64,000 nt of DNA from Phosphoribacter sp037045055 (GTDB lineage: Bacteria > Actinomycetota > Actinomycetes > Actinomycetales > Dermatophilaceae), in assembly GCA_037045055.1 (NCBI GenBank), contig JBAOHJ010000001.1, positions 434,001 through 498,000 of the forward strand. Reading direction: 5' to 3'. Of the stretch, positions 48,592 to 57,008 are shown in pieces. A model generated the notes under the pieces. It had not been told where the DNA came from. It did no database searches and saw only the letters and a list, made by a program, of their open reading frames with translations. Made by a program: the position numbers and the translations under genes. Position 1 is the first letter of the stretch. Each line of letters starts with the position of its first letter.

Positions 48592-49914
48592 TCAGTCGCG
48601 CCGGCGCGGCGGCCGGGCCTCGACGAAGGCCCAGTCCCGGTCGGTGAGCATCCGGGCCGCGGCGAGCCCCAGCGCCATGCCGAGCACGACGAGGACCGCG
48701 GAGATGCCGTAGTCGAGGGCGCCGAGCAGGTCGCCGTCGTTGAAGGACACCAAGGCCCGGTATGCCGCGGCGCCGGGCACCATGATGACGACCGCGGGGA
48801 CGGACAGGATGATCCGCGGCAGGCCAAGGGCGGCGCCCACGTACCACGCGACGAGGCCGATCGTGCAGGTGGCCAGGGCCGCGGCGACCAGCGGCGCCAC
48901 CCCCGCCTCCACGAGGGAGATCCGGGGGGTGTTGGCCACGGTGGCGATGAGCGCGGCGGCCAGGGCCGGGCGGGGCGGGGAGTTGAACACCACGGCGAAC
49001 CCGGCCACCCCCAGGAATGTCGCCGCCAACCGCAGCGTCAGGGTGACCCAGGGGTCGGCGAGCAGTGGCGGGGCCACCGTGGGGACCAGGCCGAACACCG
49101 TGGACACCCCCCACATCCCCATCGCCGCGGTGACCGTGACCAGGGCGGCGTACGTCAGCCGCGAGATGCCCGCCGCGAGATCCAGGCGGGCCAGGTCCAG
49201 CGCCGCGGTGATCAACGGGAACCCGGGGACGAGGAAGAGCACCGCGGAGGTGAAGCCGGCCACCTGCCGGTCGGCGGGCAACCCCGCGACTTGGGTGCCG
49301 AGCCAGGACGCCCCGAGGTAGACCAGACAGGCCAGCACCGCCGCGGCGAACACCACCGCCAGCTGGTTGAGCTTGCGGTGCAGCAGGGCGATGCGCAGCC
49401 ACTGGCCGGCGAAAGCGGCCACCGCGGCGCCGAACACCTCGAGCACCGCCCCGTTGTTGAGGTGGGCGAACCCGGCGCACGCCGCTCCGGCGCCGACGGC
49501 GCGGACCAGGTCGGGGTAGCGGGCCGGGCGGGCCACGATCGCGTCCAGCCCGGCCTGCACGTCTTTGACGGTCATGTGCGGGGGCAACGACCCGGCCCAG
49601 GTCTTCAACGCGGCCACCCGGTCGGCGTTGACTCCCGGGCTGGGGATCTCGGCCACCTGGGTGCGGAAGATCCCCCGCCGGGAGATGGTCAGGACGATCT
49701 CGTTGAGGGTGATCTGGGTCTGCACCCGGTCGACGTCCAGGGCCTGCCCGACCTGACGCATCGTCTCCTTGACCCGTCGCGACCCGGTGCCGGCCCCCAG
49801 CATGAGCGCTCCGGCCCGCAGGATGACATCCGAGCGGCGAATGAGGTGCTTGGGCTCGAGCGCGTCCTCGGCCGAGTGCACGTAGACCGGCTCGGACTCC
49901 CCTTGCTGTGCCAC
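48592..49914 (-). CDS. ThrE-type threonine/serine exporter (DUF1212 family)
   Basis: 440 aa. Cytosolic N-terminal DUF1212 half (MLGAGTGSRRVKETMRQVG, DRVQTQITLNEIVLTISRRG, GVNADRVAALKTW), then about ten hydrophobic segments (GFAHLNNGAVLEVFGAAVAA; FLVPGFPLITAALDLARL; IILSVPAVVIMVPGAAAYRAL with the second family half). Family role: export of threonine and serine, protecting against amino-acid overflow. Start GTG 49914 has GATAAT 6 nt upstream (leaderless). Divergent from the FemAB gene. Substrate is inferred by family only. Confidence 0.9.
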   Translation of the reverse strand: MAQQGESEPVYVHSAEDALEPKHLIRRSDVILRAGALMLGAGTGSRRVKETMRQVGQALDVDRVQTQITLNEIVLTISRRGIFRTQVAEIPSPGVNADRVAALKTWAGSLPPHMTVKDVQAGLDAIVARPARYPDLVRAVGAGAACAGFAHLNNGAVLEVFGAAVAAFAGQWLRIALLHRKLNQLAVVFAAAVLACLVYLGASWLGTQVAGLPADRQVAGFTSAVLFLVPGFPLITAALDLARLDLAAGISRLTYAALVTVTAAMGMWGVSTVFGLVPTVAPPLLADPWVTLTLRLAATFLGVAGFAVVFNSPPRPALAAALIATVANTPRISLVEAGVAPLVAAALATCTIGLVAWYVGAALGLPRIILSVPAVVIMVPGAAAYRALVSFNDGDLLGALDYGISAVLVVLGMALGLAAARMLTDRDWAFVEARPPRRRD

Positions 49915-49926
49915 GCCGCCATTATC
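49915..49926 (-). promoter_or_regulatory. Leaderless-type -10 box of the ThrE-like gene
   Basis: GATAAT on the minus strand (49921-49926), 6 nt before the GTG at 49914. Confidence 0.45.
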
Positions 49927-49981
49927 TCGGTCGCCTGTGCCTCGACCCGCGGGCCGGCGCGGCAGACCGACCCCGCTTCGG

Positions 49982-49994
49982 TAGCGTGACCCGG
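49982..49994 (+). promoter_or_regulatory. Leaderless-type -10 box of the FemAB gene
   Basis: TAGCGT (49982-49987), 7 nt, then GTG at 49995. Confidence 0.45.
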
Positions 49995-51125
49995 GTGAGC
50001 CCCTCGATCGCGGTCCGGCCGATCGGTGCCGAGGACCACCTGGGTTTCCTCCAGGGTCGGGGCGCCGCGAGCTTCCTGCAGACGCCGGCGTGGGGGCGGG
50101 TGAAGACCGACTGGGCGCACGAGAGCCTCGGCTGGTATGCCGCGGACGCGCCGGACACCCTGCTCGGGGTGGGGCTGGCGCTGTACCGGCGGCTGCCGAG
50201 GCTGCGCCGGGTCCTGGCCTACCTGCCGGAGGGTCCGGTGCTGGACTGGAGCCGGCCGGATGTCGACGCCCATCTGCTCGCCCTGCGCGAGCACGTCCGG
50301 GGCCGGGGGGCGTTCGCCCTGCGGGTGGGACCCCCGGTCGCCGTCCACCGGTGGCGCGCCGGCACCGTCAAGGACGCCATCGCCGCCCCGGCGCTGCGCT
50401 CCCTCGCGCAGGTGCCGGCCGACGTCACCGACGCGGACGGGCTCACCGTCGTGCAGACCTTGCGGCGCCTCGGTTTCCGCCGATTGGCCGCCGACGCCGG
50501 TTTCGCCGCCGGGCAGCCGCAGTACGTCTTCCAGGTGCCGTTGGCCGGTCGGGACGAGGCGGCGTTGCTCGCCGGGATGAACCAGCTCTGGCGACGCAAC
50601 GTCAAGAAGGCCGCGAAGGCGGGGGTGCTCGTCGAGGTGGGCGGTCCGGGCGACCTGGCCGACTTCCACCGGCTGTACCGGCAGACCGCGGCACGGGACC
50701 ATTTCGTCCCCCGCCCGCTGGAGTACTTCCAACGGATGTTCGCCGTGATGACCCAGGAGGACCCCACCCGGATCCGTCTCTACCTCGCCCGCCACGACGG
50801 CGACCTCGTCGCGGCGACGACCTGGGTGCGCGTCGGGCGGCATACCTGGTACTCCTACGGCGCGTCCAGCACCGCCAAACGCGAGGTGCAGGGCTCCACG
50901 GCGATCCAGTGGCGGATGATGCGCGACGCGTTGGCCGCGGGCGCCGACGTCTACGACCTGCGCGGGATCACCGACACCGTCGCCTCCGATGACCCCCACC
51001 TGGGCCTCGTCCGGTTCAAGGTCGGCACCGGGGGCGAGGCGGTGGAGTACGTCGGGGAGTGGGACCTACCGTTGAACCGGGCGCTTTACCGGGCGTTCGC
51101 GCTGTACCTGCGGCGGCGCGGATGA
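49995..51125 (+). CDS. FemAB/FemX-family peptidoglycan aminoacyltransferase
   Basis: 376 aa with two GNAT-like halves. Family enzymes add amino acids to lipid II or peptidoglycan cross-bridges using aminoacyl-tRNA. Seen: FLQTPAWGRVKTDWAHES, LALYRRLPRLRRVLAYLPEGPVLD split across the first half, LRRLGFRRL, NQLWRRNVKKAAKAGV, FHRLYRQTAARDHFVPRPLEYFQ, and GSTAIQWRMMRDALAAGADVYDLRG with the conserved C-terminal Tyr-Asp motif. GTG 49995 is supported by a promoter 7 nt upstream. It overlaps the alanine-racemase-like gene as ATGA, a pair known in actinobacteria, pointing to bridge amino-acid supply. The amino acid added is not predictable. Confidence 0.9.
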   Translation: MSPSIAVRPIGAEDHLGFLQGRGAASFLQTPAWGRVKTDWAHESLGWYAADAPDTLLGVGLALYRRLPRLRRVLAYLPEGPVLDWSRPDVDAHLLALREHVRGRGAFALRVGPPVAVHRWRAGTVKDAIAAPALRSLAQVPADVTDADGLTVVQTLRRLGFRRLAADAGFAAGQPQYVFQVPLAGRDEAALLAGMNQLWRRNVKKAAKAGVLVEVGGPGDLADFHRLYRQTAARDHFVPRPLEYFQRMFAVMTQEDPTRIRLYLARHDGDLVAATTWVRVGRHTWYSYGASSTAKREVQGSTAIQWRMMRDALAAGADVYDLRGITDTVASDDPHLGLVRFKVGTGGEAVEYVGEWDLPLNRALYRAFALYLRRRG

Positions 51126-52159
51126 GCCTGCGACTGCACGTCGACACCGGGCGCTGGCGGGCCCACCTGGGCCGGGCCCTGGCGGCCTCGCCGGACCTCG
51201 TGCCGGTGGTGAAGGGCAACGGCTACGGATTCGGCAACGACCGGCTGTTGGCCGAGTGCGCACGGCTGGGTGGCGCCGCCGGGGTGGCGACGATCGCCGT
51301 GGGGACCTACCCGGAGGCGGGCGCCGCCGTCGACGCCTTCCCCGGGGATGTCCTGGTGCTCGAGCCGTTCCGCGAGGTCCTCCACGGCGCTCTGGCGCAG
51401 CTCGGGCACCCCGCCCTGGTGCACACCGTGGCGGCGCCGGAGGACCTGCCGGCTCTGTGCGCTCGGGCCCGGTCGCCTCGAGTGGTGCTCGAGGGGCTCA
51501 CCTCGATGAACCGGCACGGTATGCCGCCGCCGCAGCTCGGTGCCCTCGTCGCCGAGCCCGGTGCCGCCACCGTGGTGGGGGCCACCCTGCACCTGCCGTT
51601 GGGGGGCGGGCACCTCGACGAGGTACAGGGGTGGGTCGAGGCGGTCGCGGGGGTGCGCTCGTGGTTCGTGTCGCACGTCGGAGCCGGGGAGCTGGCTGCC
51701 CTGGCCGGGGCGCACCCCGACCGGCGGTTCCGGCCGCGGGTCGGCACCGCGCTGTGGCTCGGCGACCAGGGGGCGCTCGCGGTGCGCGCCGACGTCCTGG
51801 ACGTGCGGCACCTGGGTCGGGGCCAACCCGCCGGGTACCGCCAACGCCGCACCGGGGGCACCCATCTGGTGGTGGTCAGCGGTGGCACCGCCCACGGCGT
51901 CGCCGTGGAGGCGCCCGGCGCGGTGTCCGGTCTGCGTCAACGCGCCGTCGTGGTCGCCGAGGGCCTGCTGGAGGCGGCCGGGCGGGTGCGCTCCCCGTTC
52001 ACGGTGGCCGGGCGACCCACCTGGTTCCTGGAACCCCCGCACATGCAGGTGAGCATGGTGGTGCTGCCGGAGCGGGCCACGCCGCCGAGCATCGGGCAGG
52101 AGGCGCTGGTGCGCGTGCGGCATACCCTGTTGCGGGCCGACGCCGTCGTCATGTCGTGA
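51122..52159 (+). CDS. Alanine racemase-like PLP protein
   Basis: 345 aa fold-type III PLP protein. PLP Lys31 is in VVKGNGYGFGND, the standard alanine racemase motif, followed by VATIAVGTYPEAGAAVD, and a C-terminal beta domain with RPRVGTALWLGDQGALAV. The usual C-terminal catalytic Tyr is not clear, so racemase activity may be altered. Coupled to FemAB by ATGA at 51122-51125, suggesting it supplies or edits a bridge amino acid for the same cell-wall step. True alanine racemase function for the main pathway would be expected elsewhere in the genome. Confidence 0.85.
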   Translation: MSLRLHVDTGRWRAHLGRALAASPDLVPVVKGNGYGFGNDRLLAECARLGGAAGVATIAVGTYPEAGAAVDAFPGDVLVLEPFREVLHGALAQLGHPALVHTVAAPEDLPALCARARSPRVVLEGLTSMNRHGMPPPQLGALVAEPGAATVVGATLHLPLGGGHLDEVQGWVEAVAGVRSWFVSHVGAGELAALAGAHPDRRFRPRVGTALWLGDQGALAVRADVLDVRHLGRGQPAGYRQRRTGGTHLVVVSGGTAHGVAVEAPGAVSGLRQRAVVVAEGLLEAAGRVRSPFTVAGRPTWFLEPPHMQVSMVVLPERATPPSIGQEALVRVRHTLLRADAVVMS

Positions 52160-52255
52160 CCTTTCGCGACCCGGGCACCCCGCCGCGGACGCCCCGCTCG
52201 TCTAGGGTGTGAGGGGATTCACGGGCGAGAGCGCCCACACCTGGCGGAGGGGCCG

Positions 52256-53215
52256 ATGAGTTTCAACGAGAACGTCCAGCTGGACACCTCGCAGGTCGAG
52301 GCCCGCGGCGGCTCCGGCGGCCTGGGCGGTGGCGGCGGCTTCCCCGGCGGCCTGCAGGTCGGCGGGGGCATCGGCGGTCTCATCCTGCTGATCCTCACCT
52401 TGCTGTTCGGCGGCAACCTCATCGGCGGCTCCAACACCCAGGTCCCCGACGGCACGACCACCGGCCGGGGCAGCTCCCTGGACCCGGGCCAGGTCTCGGC
52501 CGGCGGTCAACAGGGCGCTGCCGCCATCGCCCAGTGCCGGACCGGTGCCGACGCCAACCGCGACGACGCGTGCCTCGTCGTCGCCACCGTCAACAGCGTC
52601 CAGGCCTACTGGGCCCAGACCCTGCCGCAGTACGGCGTGCAGTACTCCCCCGCGCCCACCGTCCTCTACGACGGCGCGACCCAGTCCGCCTGCGGCACCG
52701 CCTCCAACCAGGTCGGGCCGTTCTACTGCCCGCTGGACCGCAAGGTCTACATCGACGCCTCGTTCTTCCAGGAGCTCACCACCCGCTTCGGCGCCGACGG
52801 CGGCCAGCTGGCCAAGGAATACGTCGTCGCCCACGAGTACGGCCACCACGTCCAGGACATCCTCAACCTGCTCGGCCGGGCCCAGCAGGACCCCCAGGGC
52901 GCGCAGTCCGGCGCGGTGCGGATCGAGCTCATGGCCGACTGCCTGGCCGGGACGTGGGTCAAGCACGCGACCGAGACCAAGGACGCCAACGGGGTGGCCT
53001 ACCTCAAACCGATCACCCAGCAGGACGTCACCTCGGCGCTCTCGGCGGCGGCGGCGGTCGGCGACGACCGGATCCAGAAGACCATGCAGGGGCGGGTCAC
53101 CCCGGAGAACTGGACGCACGGCTCGAGCGCGGCGCGTCAGCGGTGGTTCACCAGCGGGTACACCTCCGGCGACATCAACCAGTGCAACACCTTCGGGGTC
53201 TCCCGGGTGGAGTGA
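52256..53215 (+). CDS. Neutral zinc metallopeptidase, YpfJ family
   Basis: 319 aa membrane-anchored peptidase. The first 40 residues are Gly-rich (GGSGGLGGGGGFPGGL), followed by a single membrane segment (GGLILLILTLLFGGNLIGG), so the catalytic domain is exported. The zinc site is HEYGHHVQD near residue 200, with IELMADCLAGTW as the second motif; Cys-containing CPLDRKVYIDASFF lies before. These proteins are conserved in actinobacteria with no well-established substrate. Ribosome site GGCGGAGGGG precedes ATG 52256. It converges on the next gene. Confidence 0.88.
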   Translation: MSFNENVQLDTSQVEARGGSGGLGGGGGFPGGLQVGGGIGGLILLILTLLFGGNLIGGSNTQVPDGTTTGRGSSLDPGQVSAGGQQGAAAIAQCRTGADANRDDACLVVATVNSVQAYWAQTLPQYGVQYSPAPTVLYDGATQSACGTASNQVGPFYCPLDRKVYIDASFFQELTTRFGADGGQLAKEYVVAHEYGHHVQDILNLLGRAQQDPQGAQSGAVRIELMADCLAGTWVKHATETKDANGVAYLKPITQQDVTSALSAAAAVGDDRIQKTMQGRVTPENWTHGSSAARQRWFTSGYTSGDINQCNTFGVSRVE

Positions 53216-53235
53216 GCCCGACGCCCGCGGGTGGC

Positions 53236-53649
53236 TCAGATCGCGGCGCCGCGCAGGAAGCGTCGCCCGGTCACCTCGTAGGCGGTGATCTCGACGTAGA
53301 TCGGCTTGTCGTTGGGCAGCCAGGTCTGCAGCTGCTTGGTGTCGTGCTCGTAGGTCCGGGTGAACCCCTCGACCATGCGGGCCTGCCCCTTGAGCACCAC
53401 CGACCAGGCAGCGTCGCCGTCGCGGCCGCCGTCGGTCTCCACGGCCACCGAGGAGTTGAGCGTCAGCTCGGCCAGCTTGGTCCCGGCGGCGGTGCGCATG
53501 AGCAGCTTGCCCGGCTCGACGAGGAAGTTCACCGGGAAGATGTCCGGCTCCCCCAGCGGTGCGACGGCCAACCGCCCGAACCCCTCCCGGGCCAGGATCT
53601 CCCAGCACTCCTGCTCCGACAGGTCTTCGATGCGGTAGGCCTCGCTCAT
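53236..53649 (-). CDS. Pyridoxamine 5'-phosphate oxidase-like flavoprotein
   Basis: 137 aa split-barrel protein. It has MSEAYRIEDLSEQECWEIL, EGFGRLAVAPLGEPDIFPVNF, RTAAGTKLAELTLNSSVAVETD and VVLKGQARMVEGF, the usual layout of the family that binds FMN or F420. In actinobacteria many small members use F420 or are heme-related. I chose ATG 53649, with TAGGAT 7 nt upstream (leaderless), rather than upstream in-frame codons. Adjacent to, but apparently not part of, the suf operon. The function of this small subgroup is not known. Confidence 0.85.
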   Translation of the reverse strand: MSEAYRIEDLSEQECWEILAREGFGRLAVAPLGEPDIFPVNFLVEPGKLLMRTAAGTKLAELTLNSSVAVETDGGRDGDAAWSVVLKGQARMVEGFTRTYEHDTKQLQTWLPNDKPIYVEITAYEVTGRRFLRGAAI

Positions 53650-53662
53650 GAGCCCAATCCTA
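53650..53662 (-). promoter_or_regulatory. Leaderless-type -10 box of the PNPOx-like gene
   Basis: TAGGAT on the minus strand (53657-53662), 7 nt before the ATG at 53649. Confidence 0.45.
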
Positions 53663-53758
53663 GAGACCGGCCCGCCCGCCGGCCGCACCGGTGCCGGACC
53701 GCGGGCCAGCCGGGCTCCGGCCCGCGCCTTGGCCGCGCTCGGGCCCGGCTCGGTCAGC

Positions 53759-54097
53759 TCACAGGTTGAACCCGAGAGCCCGCAGCTGGTCGCGTCCGTC
53801 GTCGGTGATCTTGTCCGGACCCCACGGCGGCATCCACACCCAGTTGATGCTGTGCGTGGCGACGATGCCCTCCAGGGCGGCGGCCGTCTGGTCTTCGATG
53901 ACGTCGGTGAGCGGGCAGGCCGCCGAGGTCAGGGTCATGTCGATGACGGCATGGGCCCGCCCGTCGACGGTGATGCCGTAGACCAGACCGAGGTCCACGA
54001 CGTTGATGCCCAGCTCGGGGTCGACGACGTCGCGCATGGCCTCTTCGACGTCGGCGACGTCCGGCGGCATCGGGGTGGCGGTCATCGGGTCGCTCAT
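53759..54097 (-). CDS. sufT: SufT/DUF59 Fe-S cluster assembly factor
   Basis: 112 aa MIP18-family protein (DUF59). ADVEEAMRDVVDPELGINVVDLGLV is the classical DPE-x8-LGLV signature, then LTSAACPLTDVIEDQTAAAL with the functional Cys, and WMPPWGPDKITDDGRDQLRALG. Role: maturation or transfer of Fe-S clusters to target proteins, last gene of the suf operon. ATG at 54097 overlaps the sufU stop (ATGA). Confidence 0.9.
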   Translation of the reverse strand: MSDPMTATPMPPDVADVEEAMRDVVDPELGINVVDLGLVYGITVDGRAHAVIDMTLTSAACPLTDVIEDQTAAALEGIVATHSINWVWMPPWGPDKITDDGRDQLRALGFNL

Positions 54098-54561
54098 GTC
54101 AGGTCCCTTCCGGCCGTCGCCGCGACGGCGGTGATGTCGACGCCGGCCCGCGCCAGGGCGTCGGTGAACGCGCTCCACCCCAGCAGGGCGCACTTGACCC
54201 GCGCGGGGTACTTCGCCACGCCGGCGAAGGCCACGCCGTCGCCGATCCGCTCCTCGTCCCCGGGGTCCTGCCCCCGGGAGGTGAGCATCGCCCGGATCGC
54301 CGCGTAACTGTCCAACGCCTGCGCGACCGGTCGCCCGGTGACCTCCTGCGCCAGCACCGACGTCGAGGCGACCGAGATCGAGCAGCCCTGCGCGGCATAC
54401 GAGACGTCGGCGACGACCCCGTCCTCGACGTCGACGCGCAGGGTGACCTCGTCGCCGCAGGTCGGGTTGACGTGGTGGACCTCGGCGTCGAACGGCTCGC
54501 GCAGCCCGGCCCGGTGCGGGTTCTTGTAGTGCTCGATGATGACCTGCTGGTAGAGGTCCAT
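54094..54561 (-). CDS. sufU: SufU, zinc-binding Fe-S sulfurtransferase/scaffold
   Basis: 155 aa IscU-like protein. MDLYQQVIIEHYKNPHRAG, then NPTCGDEVTLR (Cys near 40), AAQGCSISVASTSVL and PARVKCALLGWSAF contribute the Cys/Asp ligands; the SufU-specific insertion (ALDSYAAIRAMLTSRGQD) is present. In Gram-positives SufU accepts sulfur from SufS. The ATG at 54561 overlaps the last base of the sufS stop (TGATG). Confidence 0.92.
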   Translation of the reverse strand: MDLYQQVIIEHYKNPHRAGLREPFDAEVHHVNPTCGDEVTLRVDVEDGVVADVSYAAQGCSISVASTSVLAQEVTGRPVAQALDSYAAIRAMLTSRGQDPGDEERIGDGVAFAGVAKYPARVKCALLGWSAFTDALARAGVDITAVAATAGRDLT

Positions 54562-55859
54562 CAGGCCGGCACCGCCAGCCCGAACACCGCCGGCACCCGG
54601 TCCAGCGCCGCCAGCAGCGCGTCGACCTCCTCGGGCGTGCTGTATGCCGCGAACGTCGCCCGGGTGGTCGCGGCCACCCCCAGGGCCCGGTGCAGCGGCC
54701 AGGCGCAGTGGTGCCCCACCCGTACCGCCACCCCCTGGTCGTCGAGGACCTGCCCGACGTCGTGGGCGTGCACGCCGTCGACGACGAAGGCGACCACGGC
54801 ACCGCGCTCGGCCAGGTCGGTAGGTCCGACGACGCGCACCCAAGACCGCTGGGACAGCCCGTGCAGCAGCCGGGCGACGAGGGCCTGCTCGTGGGCGTGC
54901 ACCCGGTCCATCCCCAGGGCGGTGAGATAGTCGCACGCGGCGGCCAGGCCCACGGCCTGGGCAGCCACCGGCACGCCGGCCTCGAACTTCTGCGGCACCG
55001 GGGCGTAGGTCGAGCCGGTCATGGTCACCGTCTCGATCATCGACCCACCGGTGAGGAAGGCCGGCATCTCGTCGAGGATCTCGGCCCGCCCCCACAGCAC
55101 CCCGATGCCCAGCGGGCCGAGCATCTTGTGCCCGCTGAAGGCCAGCAGGTCAACCCCGAGGTCGGTCACGTCGACCGGCAGGTGCGGCACCGACTGGCAC
55201 GCGTCCAGGACGACGAGCGCCCCGACCTCGTGGGCGGCCGCGGCCAGCTCGCGCACCGGGTTGACCGTGCCCAGGACGTTGGACACGTGGGTGAAGGCGA
55301 AGACCGTGGTGCGCTCGGTGAGCAGGGCGTCGAGGTCGGCGAGCTGCAACCGCCCGTCGGGGGTCACCGGGATCCAGCGCAGGGTGGCCCCGGTGCGCCG
55401 GCACAGCTCCTGCCACGGCACGAGGTTGGCGTGGTGTTCCATCTCGGTGACGAGCACCTCGTCACCGACCCCTAGGGTGAACCGGCCCCCCGGGGTGCCG
55501 CCGCCGCCCCCGCTGGCGCCGTTGGAGAAAGCGTAGGCGACGAGGTTGATCGCCTCGGTGGCGTTGCGGGTGAAGACGATCTCGTGGGCCGGTGCCCCGA
55601 CGAAGGCGCCGATCGTCGCCCGAGCCGCCTCGTAGGCGTCGGTGCCCTCTTCGGAGAGCTGGTGCGCCCCCCGGTGCACCGCGGAGTTGATCCGCTCGTA
55701 GAAGTCCCGCTCGGCGTCGAGCACCTGGCGGGGCTTGTGCGAGGTGGCCCCGGAGTCCAGATAGACCAGCGGGCGGCCATCGCGCACGGTCCGCGCGAGG
55801 ATCGGCACGTCGGCCCGGATGCGGGCCGACTCCGCGGCGGTGAAGGGTCGGGCACTCAT
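54561..55859 (-). CDS. sufS: SufS cysteine desulfurase
   Basis: 432 aa fold-type I PLP enzyme delivering cysteine sulfur for Fe-S assembly. YLDSGATSHKPRQVLDA at the N-terminus, RNATEAINLVAYAF, VVLDACQSVPHLPVDVTDLGVD, AFSGHKMLGPLGIG with the PLP Lys, and the catalytic Cys in VRVGHHCAWPLHRALGV. The N-terminal FTRNATEAIN segment is class-II SufS. Coupled to sufC upstream (ATGA) and sufU downstream. A Gly-rich insert (GASGGGGGTPGGRF) near residue 135 is not usual. Confidence 0.94.
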   Translation of the reverse strand: MSARPFTAAESARIRADVPILARTVRDGRPLVYLDSGATSHKPRQVLDAERDFYERINSAVHRGAHQLSEEGTDAYEAARATIGAFVGAPAHEIVFTRNATEAINLVAYAFSNGASGGGGGTPGGRFTLGVGDEVLVTEMEHHANLVPWQELCRRTGATLRWIPVTPDGRLQLADLDALLTERTTVFAFTHVSNVLGTVNPVRELAAAAHEVGALVVLDACQSVPHLPVDVTDLGVDLLAFSGHKMLGPLGIGVLWGRAEILDEMPAFLTGGSMIETVTMTGSTYAPVPQKFEAGVPVAAQAVGLAAACDYLTALGMDRVHAHEQALVARLLHGLSQRSWVRVVGPTDLAERGAVVAFVVDGVHAHDVGQVLDDQGVAVRVGHHCAWPLHRALGVAATTRATFAAYSTPEEVDALLAALDRVPAVFGLAVPA

Positions 55860-56674
55860 CGGTATGCCGTCGCGCCCGCGGGCGCCGTCTCGCCCGCGGG
55901 GGCCGTCGGCCCGGTGGCGCGGTCGCCGGTCAGGAACCGGTCGTAGCCCTCGGCTTCGAGCCGGTCGGCGAGCTCGGGCCCGCCCTGCTCGACGATCCGC
56001 CCGTCGACGAAGACGTGCACGGCGTCCGGGTGGATGTAACGCAGGATCCGGGTGTAGTGGGTGATGAGCACGATGCCCAGGTCGGTGGCCTGCTGGGCCC
56101 GGTTGACCCCGTCGCTGACCACCCGCAGGGCATCGACGTCCAGACCGGAGTCGGTCTCGTCGAGCAGGGCGATCGCGGGCCGCAACAGCTCCAGCTGCAG
56201 GACCTCGTGGCGCTTCTTCTCCCCGCCGGAGAACCCCTCGTTGACGTTGCGCTCGGCGAAGGCGGGGTCCATCTTCAGCGCGTCCATCGCCGCCTTGACG
56301 TCCTTGACCCAGGTGCGCAGCTTGGGGGCCTGGCCGTCCAGGGCGGTCTTGGCGGTGCGCAGGAAGTTCGAGACCGTGACGCCGGGGACCTCGACGGGGT
56401 ACTGCATGGCCAGGAACAGCCCGGCGCGAGCCCGCTCGTCGACACTCATCCCGAGCACGTCCTGCCCGTCGAGGGTGACGCTGCCCGAGGTCACGCGGTA
56501 CTTGGGGTGGCCGGCCACGGAGTAGGCCAGCGTCGACTTGCCCGAGCCGTTGGGGCCCATGATCGCGTGGGTCTGCCCGCTGGCGACGGTGAGGTCGACG
56601 CCGCGGAGGATCTCCTTGGCGCCCTCCTCGGTGTCGACGCTGACGTGCAGGTCGCGGATGTCCAGGACGGCCAT
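55856..56674 (-). CDS. sufC: SufC Fe-S assembly ATPase
   Basis: 272 aa. ATPase of the SufBCD scaffold. IRDLHVSVDTEEGAKEILRG, Walker A GPNGSGKSTLAYSVAG near residue 39, signature EGFSGGEKKRHEVLQ near 150, Walker B PAIALLDETDSGLDV and ITHYTRIL. The C-terminal 15 residues (TAPAGETAPAGATA) are an Ala/Pro repeat and not part of the fold. Downstream ATGA overlap with sufS; 1 nt after the Rieske gene. Confidence 0.94.
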   Translation of the reverse strand: MAVLDIRDLHVSVDTEEGAKEILRGVDLTVASGQTHAIMGPNGSGKSTLAYSVAGHPKYRVTSGSVTLDGQDVLGMSVDERARAGLFLAMQYPVEVPGVTVSNFLRTAKTALDGQAPKLRTWVKDVKAAMDALKMDPAFAERNVNEGFSGGEKKRHEVLQLELLRPAIALLDETDSGLDVDALRVVSDGVNRAQQATDLGIVLITHYTRILRYIHPDAVHVFVDGRIVEQGGPELADRLEAEGYDRFLTGDRATGPTAPAGETAPAGATAYR

Positions 56675-56675
56675 G

Positions 56676-57008
56676 TCAGTGGGGCTCCTTGTCGAGGCTG
56701 ACCAGGACGGCCTCGCCGTCCAGCTTCACGGGGTAGACGCCGATCGGGACGGTCGCCGGCAGTCCGGTCGGCTCGCCGGTGCGCAGGTCGAAGCGCGAGC
56801 CGTGTAGCCAGCACTCCACCGTGCAGCCGTCCACCTCGCCCTCGGAGAGCGAGACCTGCGCGTGCGTGCAGGTGTCGTCGACGGCATGGACCTCGCGCTC
56901 GCCGGTGCGCACGATGGCCAGCAGCTGCCCGTCGATCCGGGCCGGCGAGGCGATCCCGACGGTGAGGTCGGCCAGGTCGCACACCTTGACGTAGCCCTCG
57001 GCGGTCAC
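56676..57008 (-). CDS. Rieske 2Fe-2S ferredoxin-like protein in the suf operon
   Basis: 110 aa. The Rieske ligands Cys47, His49, Cys66, His69 (DTCTHAQVS and ECWLHGSRFDL) match the non-heme oxygenase ferredoxin subunit family. Its presence within suf operons is common in actinobacteria; the role, perhaps as a cluster donor or electron carrier for assembly, is not known. GTG 57008 overlaps the sufD stop as GTGA. Confidence 0.88.
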   Translation of the reverse strand: MTAEGYVKVCDLADLTVGIASPARIDGQLLAIVRTGEREVHAVDDTCTHAQVSLSEGEVDGCTVECWLHGSRFDLRTGEPTGLPATVPIGVYPVKLDGEAVLVSLDKEPH

